This document shows positions 33,176-44,645 of a stretch of DNA of 64,000 bases, in pieces. Within the stretch, counting starts at the first letter, position 1, and each line of letters starts with the position of its first letter. The translations under genes were made by a program, and so were the position numbers. The notes below the pieces were generated by a model that was given only the letters and a program-made list of their open reading frames with translations, made no database searches and was not told where the DNA came from. The DNA comes from Dallia pectoralis (Eukaryota > Chordata > Actinopteri > Esociformes > Umbridae): assembly GCA_029465975.1 (NCBI GenBank), contig CM055749.1, forward strand, positions 15,437,970 through 15,501,969. Reading direction: 5' to 3'.

Positions 33176-33384
33176 AATTACAGTAAATATGGCGAAACTT
33201 TACTGTAACAATACTGTACACTACAATACACTCAATGTGTGATGCAGTAAAGCTGTACGTCTAAATGTAAAATGTACAGTGACACGGTATTGTCCCACTG
33301 CAAGCTTCATGTATGACACAATGACAGTAGTGCAGATTGTTTAGTGCTGAATTACTGTCCATTTACACACCTGTTCTCCCAAAT

Positions 33385-33606
33385 AAATGTTTGACTAATT
33401 GAATTTACAGTGGTTCTCCCAACATTTGACTACTTGAATTTACTATGGTTCTCCCAACATTTGACTAATTGAATTTACAGTGGTTCTCCCAAAATTTGGC
33501 TAATTGAATTTACAGTGGTTCTCCCAACATTTGGCTAATTGAATTTTCAGTGGTTCTCCCAACATTTGGCTAATTGAATTTACAGTGGTTCTCCCAACAT
33601 TTGGCT
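33385..33606. repeat. 35-bp tandem repeat inside the transposon, about 6 copies
   Basis: The unit is GAATTTACAGTGGTTCTCCC, then AACATTTGGCTAATT. The last copy reads into the transposase N-terminal coding region. Confidence 0.9.
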
Positions 33607-33740
33607 GCACCCTACGACCAGCCTCAGCCATTTTGAGGCAGTGATTGACAACATGATCCACAATTGTAGCCCTGATTTCATCAGGGATCCGCCTATGTAC
33701 TTGGCCTCTTCTTTTATCATTGGTTGCATCTAATGCTTCA
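33595..33740 (-). pseudogene. Transposase extreme N-terminal part
   Basis: The - strand gives RRIPDEIRATIVDHVVNHCL, then KMAEAGRRVQPNVGRTTVNS, the first helix-turn-helix of the same transposase. It is separated from the next coding block by the 35-bp array and about 150 bp of noncoding sequence. Confidence 0.75.
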
Positions 33741-34174
33741 CACACCCCTTCTATCAGTGAAAGCTGAGAGTCACATGAGAGAAATTGTTCAATTTAGGAG
33801 ACATTTTCAGGAATAAAAAGATTCGAAAAAACTTTGTAAAATTGGCTTGACAGATTTAGACAACTAGTTCAACGTTTTTGTATGTAATGACTCGAATGAA
33901 ATGAGGACTATTTGTTTTATATGGAATGACTATTCAGCATTCACACGTATAGTTAATTTTGACTGACATGCCATAAGCAAATGATAATGTTATAAAACAG
34001 CAGAGAGTTGTATGAAAGCAATTGATGCATGTCCAAAAGCATTTGCAATTTGTTGGAAGGAATGAGAAACTGCTACTTTGATGTGCACAAATGACTAAAT
34101 GTGGTGGAGGTTGAACTAACTGTTGTGCAAATGTAAATAGTGATTCTTTTAATCCTGATCCTTGATTTCAGTTT

Positions 34175-34262
34175 TATATTTTACTTTTTATTTAACCTTT
34201 ATTTAACCAGGTAGGGCGATTGAGAACAAATTCTCATTTGCACTGGTGACCTGGCTTGGGAA
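34175..34262. repeat. Possible fish interspersed repeat tail
   Basis: TTTATTTAACCTTTATTTAA with GAGAACAAATTCTCATTTGC resembles a very common repeat in salmonid-type genomes. Family name and limits are uncertain. Confidence 0.4.
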
Positions 34263-34654
34263 CATGATATAAGTGATGGCTGGCATGTAGATGCTATGGT
34301 ACTGTATGACTGCTAAATCAAAACGTGGACATCTGTTTTCGTTATTGTCTTGAATTAAGACATCCAACTGGTCAGCTTTACGGCCAATTAGACAACTTGT
34401 TTTTTATAGAGTTTTGTCTTTATATTGTTCATGATATTTGAGTGTGTTGGACAGCATATGTAATTTTGCACCTTATCACCTTTGACCTCGTGACTGCCAT
34501 TCCTGGTCAAGACCCAGAAAAGAAGTTGACCCAAGGCACGTACAGGTCAGAGGTCATACAGGTTACGGGGTGACATGTTTAGTATTTCAGCACAGCTTTC
34601 TGGCTCGAAGCAACCAGTTATAGATATTCCACATGTTTTCAAACATATTTGTAG
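34263..34654. other. Single-copy sequence, no gene seen
   Basis: Nothing recognised. Confidence 0.5.
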
Positions 34655-35128
34655 CTTGTAATATACGTGTAGCATATTACATACATGTAGCATGTAACTT
34701 ATGTGTAGCATGTAACATATGTGTAGCATGTAACGTACGTGTATCTTGTAACGTACGAGTATCTTGTAACGTACGAGTATCTTGTAACGTACGAGTAGCT
34801 TGTAACGTACGAGTAGCTTGTAACGTACGCGTAGCTTGTAACGTACGTGTAGCATGTAACGTGCGTGTAGCATGTAACGTGCGTGTAGCATGTAACGTGC
34901 GTGTAGCATGTAACGTGCGTGTAGCATGTCGCATGTAGCGTACGTGTAGAATGTAGCGTACGTGTAACATGTTGCGTACGTGTAGCATGTAGTGTAGCAT
35001 GTTACGTACGTGTAGCATGTAACGTGCGTGTAGCATGTAACGTACGTGTAGCATGTTACGTACGTGTAGCATGTAGCGTACGTGTAGCATGTAGTGTAGC
35101 ATGTAGCATGTTACGTACGTGTAGCATG
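34655..35128. repeat. 18-bp CpG-rich minisatellite, left part of an interrupted array
   Basis: The unit is GTAGCATGTAACGTACGT, with variants GTATCTTGTAACGTACGA and TGTAGCG. The array resumes at 36185 after a hAT insertion. Confidence 0.94.
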
Positions 35129-36184
35129 TAGGGCTGTAGTCAACCAAAGAAATGCTTAGTCGACCAAAGTCTTGTCCTGCGCAACGATTAGTCGACTAAA
35201 AATAAAAAAGGTCGTGATGTTTTGCATTTTGATTGAACATTTATTAAACAATTGTCATAGAGCTTTTATGAAACAACAACGAAAAAACATCAATAATACA
35301 TAAAACTATAATAATAATAAACATTTTTGAAAATTAAGTGATTGTTATTAACTGCAAAGTGAGGAGCTCTGTCCTAGGTCTAGTGACAGTCACAATCGCG
35401 CACCACCACACTAGAGGTCTGCTACCCGACGGGTCCCGAAAAATGTTCGGGGTTCGGGTTAATGTTTAATGAACAGCCTTGGTTTCGGGTCGGGTTCGGG
35501 TTTGTAAGTAAGAAAAACTAAAAAGGCTATATATAGTTTGCGTGCTGTCACCGTTGTTGTGGTGACCGCACGCGAGACGAGACAGAGAAAGTACATGCGT
35601 GCGCTGATGTGCAATGTGCACTGCATGCCATAGGCTACACACAGACACAGGCGCTCCCTCTCTCTATGTAACGTTATTTGTTTACCGTGTCAAGCAATCA
35701 TTAAATAGAACATATTGCAAAAATGTTTCTTGATGTAAGAAACAGAGTGGACCTCGGGGTCAGGTCGGGTTCGGGCTTAACATGTAAATGTAACTGTCGG
35801 GTCGGGTTAAATGATCGCGTGTACGGGCCGGGTTCGGGCTTCAGTTTAAAGCCCGTGCAGACCTCTACACCACACGCTACAAAAGCAGCAGTGCAGCATG
35901 CCACGTGCGGTTCCAGAGTGTTCTACGCTGTGCGCTAAACTGTGGCGCTGTTATAAAAACAGCCTAAATTAAAGCATTAAAAAACATAATACATAGGCTA
36001 ATTATATTTAGAATACAGTAATATATAACTGCGTATAAAGGAATAAATATCAAGGAGTAAATCAATTAAAATTTCTTTATTGGTGTAAAAAAGAAATATG
36101 CAACTGGTCGACGAATGAGAATGTCAGTCGACCAAGACGGCTTCGACCGATTAGTCGACTAAACGACTAAAGTTGACAGCCCTA
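35129..36184. mobile_element. hAT-type nonautonomous element (outer), 1056 bp
   Basis: Ends are TAGGGCTGTAGTCAACC and AAAGTTGACAGCCCTA. GTAGCATG flanks both sides (35121-35128 and 36185-36192). Because that 8-mer is also part of the host minisatellite, the duplication is consistent with, but not independent proof of, hAT insertion. Subterminal AGTCGAC/GTCGACTA motifs recur at both ends. No transposase frame is present. It contains a second hAT element. Confidence 0.88.
35412..35867. mobile_element. hAT-type nonautonomous element (inner, nested), 456 bp
   Basis: Ends are TAGAGGTCTGC and GCAGACCTCTA. A perfect 8-bp target duplication CACCACAC lies at 35404-35411 and 35868-35875. GGGTCGGGTTCGGG-type G-rich sequence lies near both ends in inverted orientation. 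No coding capacity. It inserted after the outer element did. Confidence 0.92.
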
Positions 36185-36378
36185 GTAGCATGTAACGTGC
36201 GTGTAGCATGTAACGTACGTGTAGCATGTTACGTACGTGTAGCATGTAGCGTACGTGTAGCATGTTGCGTACGTGTAGCATGTAGCATGTTACGTACGTG
36301 TAGCATGTTACGTACGTGTAGCATGTAGCGTACGTGTAGCATGTTGCATACGTGTAGCATGTTGCATATGTGTAACAT
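36185..36378. repeat. 18-bp CpG-rich minisatellite, right part
   Basis: Continuation of 34655-35128, about 10 copies, fading to GTAGCATGTTGCATATGT. Confidence 0.94.
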
Positions 36379-36795
36379 GGGCTGTACTCAACCATTTGAG
36401 TTTCCACAGTGTCCTGACCAGAGAGAGAGAACAGAGAGGGCCCTGTGACTGTCCGTTTGGCCACTTCCAGTCAATCTGTTGGTTGGCTCTGGCGTGTGTG
36501 TGTGTGTGTGTGTGTGTCACCGGCAGCCTGTGCTTTTTTTATTAGTGTTTCAGTCTGGCGTAGGTGTGTGATATAAAGTCTGTGTCCTCTTTTCAGCAGT
36601 GGGTGTTGGTGACTAGTGTCGGGGTGTGTGTGTGTCTGTGTGTGTGTGTGTCTGAATGTGTTTGAGTCTGTGTGTGTGTGTGTGTGTGTCTGTGTGTCTA
36701 CTGAGTCAGGAGGAGGATCTGTTGAACTCCATGTGAACTGAATCAATGCTGAGAGACTAGGGTCTCATGTGAAAACAGATCTGTTGTGTCGAGGC
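36379..36795. other. Single-copy sequence with GT tracts
   Basis: GT runs lie at 36495-36518, 36625-36650 and 36668-36695. No gene is recognised. Confidence 0.6.
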
Positions 36796-36972
36796 CTCAA
36801 CACACACCACACACACTACACACCACACACACACACACTACACACCACACACACACAACACACACCACAACATACAACACACCACACACACCACGCACAA
36901 GACACAACACACACAACACCACACTACACCACAAAACACACAACACACACCACAACACACCACACACCACAA
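36796..36972. repeat. CA/CACCACA-type array, left part
   Basis: Imperfect ACACCACACAC and ACAACACAC units. It resumes at 37443-37477 after the hAT element. Confidence 0.9.
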
Positions 36973-37442
36973 TAGGGCTGCACGATATTGGAAAAAAATT
37001 ACATTGCGATATTTTTTCCCCAACGATATATATTGCGATATTGCGAGCCATCAATCCAGGCTAAAGTCAATAATTACCATTCCATCAGACCCTATCGTCA
37101 GACTCATGTAGGGCTCTGTTGTCCTGCTGGACTATGAGTCTGTTGTAGCTGCATAGTATTGCACGTGTGTCAGCTCTGCTTCAATCTTAGATCTGCATTT
37201 TCCATACAGCTCTAATATGTGCGGGACGGTATAACATACCGCGTGTCAAGCGTTCGGATCATTTTCTTAAATCCCTCTCGCAGAACACTGTATTCCGTTC
37301 TCTTAATACATTCATGGTGCTACCGTTCTTTTAATACATTTATGGGTCTTACCCTTTTTCACATCGCATGTTCCGACGATGTGACTATCGCGCATGCGCA
37401 CATCGCAATGTCGATGTTAAAACAGAATATCATTCAGCCCTA
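36973..37442. mobile_element. hAT-type nonautonomous element, 470 bp, inside the CA array
   Basis: Ends are TAGGGCTGCACGATATTG and AATATCATTCAGCCCTA. The flanking 8-mers are CACCACAA (36965-36972) and CACCACAC (37443-37450), 7 of 8 identical, though that sequence is also typical of the array. It has ATATTGCGATATTGCGA-rich subterminal repeats and no ORF. Confidence 0.85.
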
Positions 37443-37477
37443 CACCACACACACACAACACACAACACACACAACAC

Positions 37478-38046
37478 GTTTTTATGGATACTTCTTGGTA
37501 CTTTTCTGCGGCTAAAATATGTGAACCGACCATGTGATAATGACTCATCAACCTTTTTTCATGAAGTGTATAGAACGTCTTTAGCCTTAAATATGTGTGT
37601 GTTTTCGAGGTGTGTGTGTGTGTGAGCTGCGTGAAATCAATCTTAAACCCCATGTATATGAACCAGACTTATTCATAACTGTGTCTGTATGTGTACTAAT
37701 CACAGTCCCAGGAGAGGGGAGGGCAGCTCAGGTTTTCCAGTGATGGTCCAGTCCTGTCATAATTGGCCCAGTGCTTAGCGCGGTGGGATGTACCGGACAC
37801 AGTATCACCCAGTGTTATTTGGACTTCTGCCCTGCTTCTCCTGCTTCCCTTCCCTCCATACTGACCCTCCTTCAATGCTTTTTCAGTGTTGGCAGTGTTG
37901 ACAAAGGTCAAGAACAGCATCTCCCCTTTTACCCTGCTCTCATCTCTCTGTTCTCCCTCGCTCTGCCTGGTCTCATCTACTGTCCTCCCCCTCACATCTC
38001 CTGTTATCTCCCTCTCCTCCCCCTCTCTTAACCATCCTCTATCCAG
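37478..38046. other. Single-copy sequence, no gene seen
   Basis: Short GT run at 37608-37624. Open frames at 37696-38070 have no recognisable domain. Confidence 0.5.
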
Positions 38047-38117
38047 CTCTACTATATCTGGCTCAACCATGCTCTGGTAGAATCGGATAGAGCATGGTTG
38101 AGCCAGATATAGTAGAG
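38047..38117. repeat. Perfect 29-bp inverted repeat (hairpin), 13-nt loop
   Basis: Arms 38047-38075 and 38089-38117 are exact reverse complements (core ATATCTGGCTCAACCATG). The right arm is continuous with the 35-bp array that follows, so the left arm is an inverted unit at its edge. Confidence 0.92.
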
Positions 38118-38375
38118 GCTGAGAAAGTCTGGTTGAGCCAGATATAGTAGAGGCTGAGAGTCTGGTTGAGCCAGATATAGTAGAGGCTGAGAGTCTGGTT
38201 GAGCCAGATATAGTAGAGGCTGAGAAAGTCTGGTTGAGCCAGATATAGTAGAGGCTGAGAAAGTCTGGTTGAGCCAGATATAGTAGAGGCTGAGAAAGTC
38301 TGGTTGAGCCAGATATAGTAGAGGCTGAGAAAGTCTGGTTGAGCCAGATATAGTAGAGGCTGAGAAAGTCTGGTT
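38093..38375. repeat. 35-bp (and 32-bp) minisatellite, 8 copies
   Basis: The unit is GGTTGAGCCAGATATAGTAG, then AGGCTGAGAAAGTCT; two copies lack a few bases. Confidence 0.95.
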
Positions 38376-38386
38376 AACTCGTATTT

Positions 38387-38710
38387 GAGCCTGGTAGAGT
38401 CTGGGAAATCCTGGGAGAGTCTGGTAGAGTCTGGGAAATCCTGGGAGAGTCTGGGAAATCCTGGGAGAGTCTGGGAAATCCTGGGAGAGTCTGGTAGAGT
38501 CTGGGAAATCCTGGGAGAGCCTGGTAGAGTCTGGGAAATCCTGGGAGAGCCTGGTAGAGTCTGGGAAATCCTGGGAGAGCCTGGTAGAGTCTGGGAAATC
38601 CTGGTAGAGTCTGGGAAATCCTGGGAGAGCCTGGTAGAGTCTGGGAAATCCTGGGAGAGCCTGGTAGAGTCTGGGAAATCCTGGGAGAGTCTGGTAGAGT
38701 CTGGGAAAGA
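38387..38710. repeat. 10-bp-based array with 20/30-bp higher-order units
   Basis: Combinations of CTGGTAGAGT, CTGGGAAATC and CTGGGAGAGT/C. It lies 12 bp beyond the 35-bp array. Confidence 0.94.
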
Positions 38711-40193
38711 GAAGCATGTTGGATGAATTACTAGGTTGGGATTCTTACCACTGTAAATATAGAACTAAAGTTCTCACTCTCACACAGCCCCTCTCCCTTC
38801 ACACTCACACAACCACTTATTCCAAGTAGTTTGTGTGTGTGTGTGTGTGTGTCTGCCAGGTGGTTGGGAGAGCAATAGCAGGTGTTTGCTCTTTGAAAAA
38901 TGTGGGCAAAGCAGCTGGACGTTGCCTCAGCTGTGTGTGTGTGTGTGTTGATGTGTAGCTGGTGGGCACATCTGGACTGTATGACAGACAGTAGCTCCTA
39001 ACTAATGGAGGAAATGTTTCAGTCTGTTCTACAATATATTGTATTTATTTCGATTTGACTCAGCAACCTTTAACCCCTCCCCCACACATATACTACTGAT
39101 GTAGACATTAGAGAGCTTATTGTAGGCCGGGATGCTTTGATATATGGTAAATAGCATCTTAGACCAGTCTGCAAAATAGGTCTGCTTGGCTCTAGTGCTG
39201 CTCCCACCCTAGACTGTAGAGGGTATGGGGGGAAATATGGAAGGTGTGTGTGGGGGGGGGGTATAAAGTGTGGAGGGTTTAAGGGGAAGTTTGCCCATAG
39301 CTTTGACCCATAACACTCATGCATTTATAGAGTGACTGGTGTCAGCCAGGGGGAAAGTCAGAACATAAAAGGCCCTTCACTAGTCCACAATTAATCACCC
39401 AGAGGCAACGACATTTGACCTTTATGTTTCATAGATGAGTCTGCTGTACAGTAATAGAACACAGTTCCTAGGTGCCATAGTGACATAGTGTGAGGTTAAC
39501 CCAGTCAGATTGATGTATTACGACCGGGTTGGAGTCCAAGGACCTCTCGAATACTTTCAGAGGGAAGGCTTGCTGACACGGCTTTCCTCCTCTGAGATAG
39601 ACGCATACCAGAGAGAGAGAGAGGATGAGAGAGAGTGTGAGACAGAGAGAGAGAGAGAGAGAGAGATCATTGTCTGGCCGTTTCTAATATGCTGTCATTA
39701 TGCTCCAGTCATTTAATAAACATTCACTTTTTGCTTAGGTTTAGATTTATATTGTGTTATAAGGTGCTCGGCCAAAACCCTTATAATTATGACCATAGTG
39801 TCACTCTTTAACCAGGAACTGAAACAGCCAGAAATCATAAATAACGGATTGTGATGTGGAGTAAAGAGACGATGAGTCATCATTTTGCGATTGAACTGCT
39901 ATGAGGGAGTTATTCCATATAAAGTTACATGCTAAGTACTGAAGTGATGGGGGGGTGATTGAACAGTACTGCTGATCTTAAAGACACACTGCCAAACTGG
40001 CTTCTCTGGGCAGCTTAGGTAACAGGCTGGTGAAAGCGTTCACAGGTGTGTGGAGTCCTGTTATAATGTGCTTGGTAGGGAACGTTAGTCACTCTTGCGT
40101 TGTCCCTGGCTGAGGGGTCCTGAAACACACAAAAACCATTGCGCTGTTATGGGTGCGTTCGTGTCTCAAGTCTCAACGCAGTTGGCCAGTACG
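38711..40193. other. Single-copy sequence with a GA microsatellite
   Basis: A (GA)n tract lies at 39609-39666 and short GT runs at 38829-38852 and 38933-38949. No gene, RNA or transposon is recognised. Confidence 0.55.
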
Positions 40194-40373
40194 GCCAACG
40201 GCCGTACAGGTGAGCCAACGGCCGTACAGGTGAGCCAACGGCCGTACAGGTGAGCCAACGGCCGTACAGGTGAGCCAACGGCCGTACAGGTGAGCCAACG
40301 GCCGTACAGGTGAGCCAACGGCCGTACAGGTGAGCCAACGGCCGTACAGGTGAGCCAACGACCGGACAGGTGA
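40194..40373. repeat. 20-bp CpG-rich minisatellite, exactly nine copies
   Basis: The unit is GCCAACGGCCGTACAGGTGA; only the ninth copy differs (two substitutions). Each unit contains CAG|GTGAGC, a good match to a 5' splice donor, on the + strand. Confidence 0.97.
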
Positions 40374-41091
40374 TTGTTAACCTCTCTCAAGGATTAGAAC
40401 TATTTACACATTACTTCCTGGCCCAACACTTTTGACCAATAGGCTCCCTTGCTGCCTGAAAGTCAGTTTGAAAGCAACCAAAGGTCATTAAAACACCCGG
40501 CTGACTCCTCCCACATCTGTCATAAGGTCATTTACGTCAGTTGTTCAGTAAAAAATGTTCAAATGGCCGATTCTAAAATAATTATATATATAGTCTCTGT
40601 ATTTCTAATGACACATTTCTATTGGTTGAAATGAAGGTTATGTAGGTCCATGATGAGAAGACTAGATGTCCATCCTGTTTCAACACCAAGAGACTTTCAT
40701 TGCTCCGTGGTTCACCAATAAAACTCTGGGGTGATGAAAGCCCAGCAGGATTCTGTGTGTGTGTGTTCTCCTGTCCTGCTGCGGCCTGTAAAAATAGCAC
40801 TTGGTTGGAAAGACGAGCCAGGGGTCTTCTCATTCTCTTCTCCCTTCGTTTTATCTAGCCCTTCCCCCCTCTCCGCCTCCCTCCTTTCCATGTCTCCCTC
40901 CCCTCCTTTCCTCCCTCCCTCCTCTCCTTTCCTCCCTCCCTCCCCTCCTTTCCTCCCTCCCTCCCTCCCCTCCTTTCCTCCCTCCCCTCCTCCCTTCTCT
41001 CCTCTCTGTGGTATAAGCAGGGCCACATGTTGCTGGCCTCTCTTGGCGGTGTTAGCCCCATGGCGGGCCGTGGCTCCAGCCTGACGCGCAG

Positions 41092-41152
<61 letters not shown>

Positions 41153-41944
41153 ACCCGCGGGCCTGCCGCGCGGGCACTCATACTGTAACCTGATAGTCAT
41201 GCTGCTCCCAGCAGTAGAGAGAGTGGCTGTGATTTATCCTCAGGTCCCAGCAGATGGCTGCAACAGGAGTTTGTTTAAGTTTGCTTCAGAGCCGGGCACC
41301 CAGCCAGCAGCACAGAGACAGTCTGCCAGAGAAATGTTCACGGACTCGGGATGCTTAACCACAGCCACCCCATCCCCACTCCCAGACCCTGCTCACCCCA
41401 CCACACCTCACCCCACACAGCCCCCTCTCAGTACATCAGCACACACACACACCGATGTGAGCTGACACAGATGCTCACTGATATATACACACACACACAC
41501 ACACACTTCCAGTTCCCCAGACTTTCGGTCTTCCTTGCTCTGATCTTACTGTTTGCATATTTCTCTCTTTCCTCCCATCTGCTTGACACACACACACACA
41601 CAAACACACATACTCACCCAATCTAGTTTAATGCCGTTGTTTAGTTGCAGACACATTTCACAGCTCCTAGTCATGCTGTTTGTGTGTTTGTCTGAACTTT
41701 CCTTGAATACTTGACTTACTTACCTGCATGTTATTTTAAGAGAGGTGTTTGTTTGAACATCCTTTGAAGGTTGGGTAGATGTTTGTCATAATGTTGTTTA
41801 ACGTTTGAGAAGGTGCTTCCCTGATTGTTGGACGGTGGTGAGGTGTTTTTCTGAACATTGTTTAAAGGCTGGGGAGGTGCAGCTCTAGACGGAGGCCTGC
41901 TGAACACAATCAGGAGGTCACTTCCATTGTTTTTACTGCCCAAA
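40374..41944. other. Single-copy and low-complexity sequence
   Basis: A CCTCC/CTTTCCTCCC polypyrimidine tract lies at 40855-41008, (GT)n at 41094-41149 and CA runs at 41440-41610. The 41010-41340 part is GC-rich and could be conserved noncoding DNA, but I cannot test that. Confidence 0.5.
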
Positions 41945-42438
41945 AACCCAACACATACAAACCCAACACATACAAACCCAACACATACAAACCCAACACA
42001 TACAAACCCAACACATACAAACCCAACACATACAAACCCAACACATACAAACCCAACACATACAAACCCAACACATACAAACCCAACACACACACACACA
42101 CCCAACACACACAAACCCAACACCACAAACCAAACACACACAAACCCCACACATACAAACACACACACACAAACCCAACACACACTAACCCAACACCACA
42201 AACCAAACACACACAAACCCCACACATACAAACACACACACTAACCCAACACCACAAACCAAACACACACAAACCCCACACATACAAACACACACACACT
42301 AACCCAACACCACAAACCAAACACACACAAACCCCACACATACAAACACACACACACACACACAAACCCCACACATACAAACACACACACACTAACCAAA
42401 CACACACAAACCCCACACATACAAACACACACACAAAC
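41945..42438. repeat. 15-bp minisatellite passing into CA-rich higher-order units
   Basis: About ten copies of ACCCAACACATACAA (to 42090) are followed by units mixing CACCACAAACCAAACACACA and CACACATACAAACACAC. Confidence 0.94.
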
Positions 42439-42611
42439 CCAACGTGCTTGTTTTATATACATTTTACATTATAATTCATTTCCATTATTATCTTATACTC
42501 ATTACCTTTACATGAACTCATTAATGTATTTATATAACAAACGACCAACTATGATGTCTTCACTAGTCATGATTTGCCAATAAAAAATAATGAATGAATC
42601 AATTATGGGAT
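42439..42611. other. AT-rich spacer
   Basis: Nothing recognised. Confidence 0.5.
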
Positions 42612-43554
42612 CAGGACCAGGATGTTAATATGATCAGGATGACCAGGATGTTAATAGGATCAGGATGACCAGGATGTTAATAGGATCAGTGTGACCAGGA
42701 TGTTAATAGGATCAGGATGTTAATAGGATCAGGATGACCAGGATGTTAATAGGATCAGTGTGACCAGGATGTTAATAGGACCAGGATGACCAGGATGTTA
42801 ATAGGATCAGTGTGACCAGGATGTTAATAGGACCAGGATGTTAATAGGATCAGTGTGACCAGGATGTTAATAGGACCAGTGTGACCAGGATGTTAATAGG
42901 ATCCGTGTGACCAGGATGTTAATAGGATCAGGATGTTAATAGGATCAGGATGTTAATAGGATCAGGATGTTAATAGGATCAGGATGTTAATAGGATCAGG
43001 ATGTTATTAGGATCAGGATGTTAATAGGATCAGGATGTTAATAGGATCAGGATGACCAGGATGTTAATAGGATCAGGATGTTATTAGGATCAGGATGTTA
43101 ATAGGATCAGGATGTTAATAGGATCAGGATGTTATTAGGATCAGGATGTTATTAGGATCAGGATGTTAATAGGATCAGGATGTTATTAGGATCAGGATGT
43201 TAATAGGATCAGGATGTTAATAGGATCAGGATGTTATTAGGATCAGGATGTTAATAGGATCAGGATGTTAATAGGATCAGGATGTTAATAGGATCAGGAT
43301 GTTAATAGGATCAGGATGTTAATAGGATCAGGATGTTATTAGGATCAGGATTTTAATAGGATCAGGATGTTAATAGGATCAGGATGTTAATAGGATCAGG
43401 ATGTTAATAGGATCAGGATGTTAATAGGATCAGGATGTTATTAGGATCAGGATTTTAATAGGATCAGGATGTTAATAGGATCAGGATGTTAATAGGATCA
43501 GGATGTTATTAGGATCAGGATTTTAATAGGATCAGGATTTTAATAGGATCAGGA
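42612..43554. repeat. 17-bp minisatellite, about 50 copies
   Basis: The unit is GATCAGGATGTTAATAG. The first third alternates with a longer form containing TGACCAGGATG; the rest is nearly uniform, with TTATTAG variants. Confidence 0.96.
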
Positions 43555-44645
43555 TACTGTCCTGCTGACCTGCTGTGGCTGTGGGTCAAAGAGTGTGTGG
43601 GGTAGGAGACGGCTGCCTGAATTACATACCAAACACATACCAAACGCATGCCGAACACATTACAAATTCATGCAAAACATATGCCAAACACATGCACATA
43701 AAACAAGAGGTATTTCTACATTTGAATATGAATGGTTGCTTATTAATTCAACTTGGAACGTGTTGCATTATTTAAGTCCTGAGTGTGTCCGGAGGTTGCT
43801 GGGTTTATTCATCTCCAAGTCATACTATGAAAGTCATCCATTGAGCTTCACAACATGTGATCTTGTTGGGCACTCTGAACAAGTGCTTCAGGCATTTAAG
43901 TGGCAGGATTGAGATGCTCAGAGAGCGATATACGGTCCTTATTAGGCTGGGTTTCTGTCTGAGGTACTGACCATTGACGTCCCGTGTCAAAACTAGAAGT
44001 GAACAACAGGTCAAAGTTCAGGTATCTTGGAACCCTGCTAGTGAATGTTGATCTGAAGGTTAGGGTTATGCGTGTGTGCAAAACAGACGTTAAGACACTA
44101 ACTCAGTTTCAGATGTCCAATGTTGCCGGGCAGTTCTTCTTATAGGCATTTTAATCTGTGTAGAAAATATGGTATATTTGTATAGACCGGCTTCATAATG
44201 AGATATATGAGTCATCGTGGCATGGTTACTGTATAGCCAGCCTCAGCCAAGTGAAGACAATTAATATAGAATATAAATGATGAAGAATATAGAAAATGAA
44301 CTCTTATAGGCTTTTTTTTACCATCGGCTAAGAAGGTTTTCTCATATTCAGTGCTTAAGTCCGGAGATCAGAGCAAATGAGCATGAGCTCTAATGTATCC
44401 ATGAGCTCCACTCTGTTATATGAGAAACAGGCTGGGACTTCTTGCATTTACGGTGGTCTGGTGTGGCTGTTGTTACTAGTTGGATGACGATCAGGCCTTG
44501 CCTTCACAGAACAGTGTTCCACAGCTGCTATTGCAGGGCCAAAACATCAAGAGCTCCCTAAATGCTGGTAAAATGGCCATTATGTTTAATGTTGAGGAGA
44601 GAGAGATGACATTTCTTTCTCCTACACAGCAGTCCCCCCAGTGTT
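43555..44645. other. Single-copy sequence, no gene seen
   Basis: A few CATACCAAACACATACC repeats lie at 43624-43695. No domain or splice-bounded exon is seen. Confidence 0.5.

Larger units (their letters stand above)
31075..34143 (-). mobile_element. Tc1/IS630-like DNA transposon, - strand, inflated by tandem repeats
   Basis: A perfect 27-bp inverted pair lies at 31109-31135 and 34117-34143 (core ATTTACATTTGCACAAC). On the left, a further about 35 bp of end sequence (CTCAGTCACTTTGGTGC) precedes it; I do not see this at the right end. Inside, read on the - strand, lie the N-terminal, middle and C-terminal pieces of one DDE transposase, separated by three independent tandem arrays. The element is about 3.07 kb. 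Confidence 0.8.

Noticed and set aside
34655..35147. Repetitive MLHARY-type and VACNVR-type proteins
   Set aside because: Translations of the 18-bp minisatellite (6 codons).
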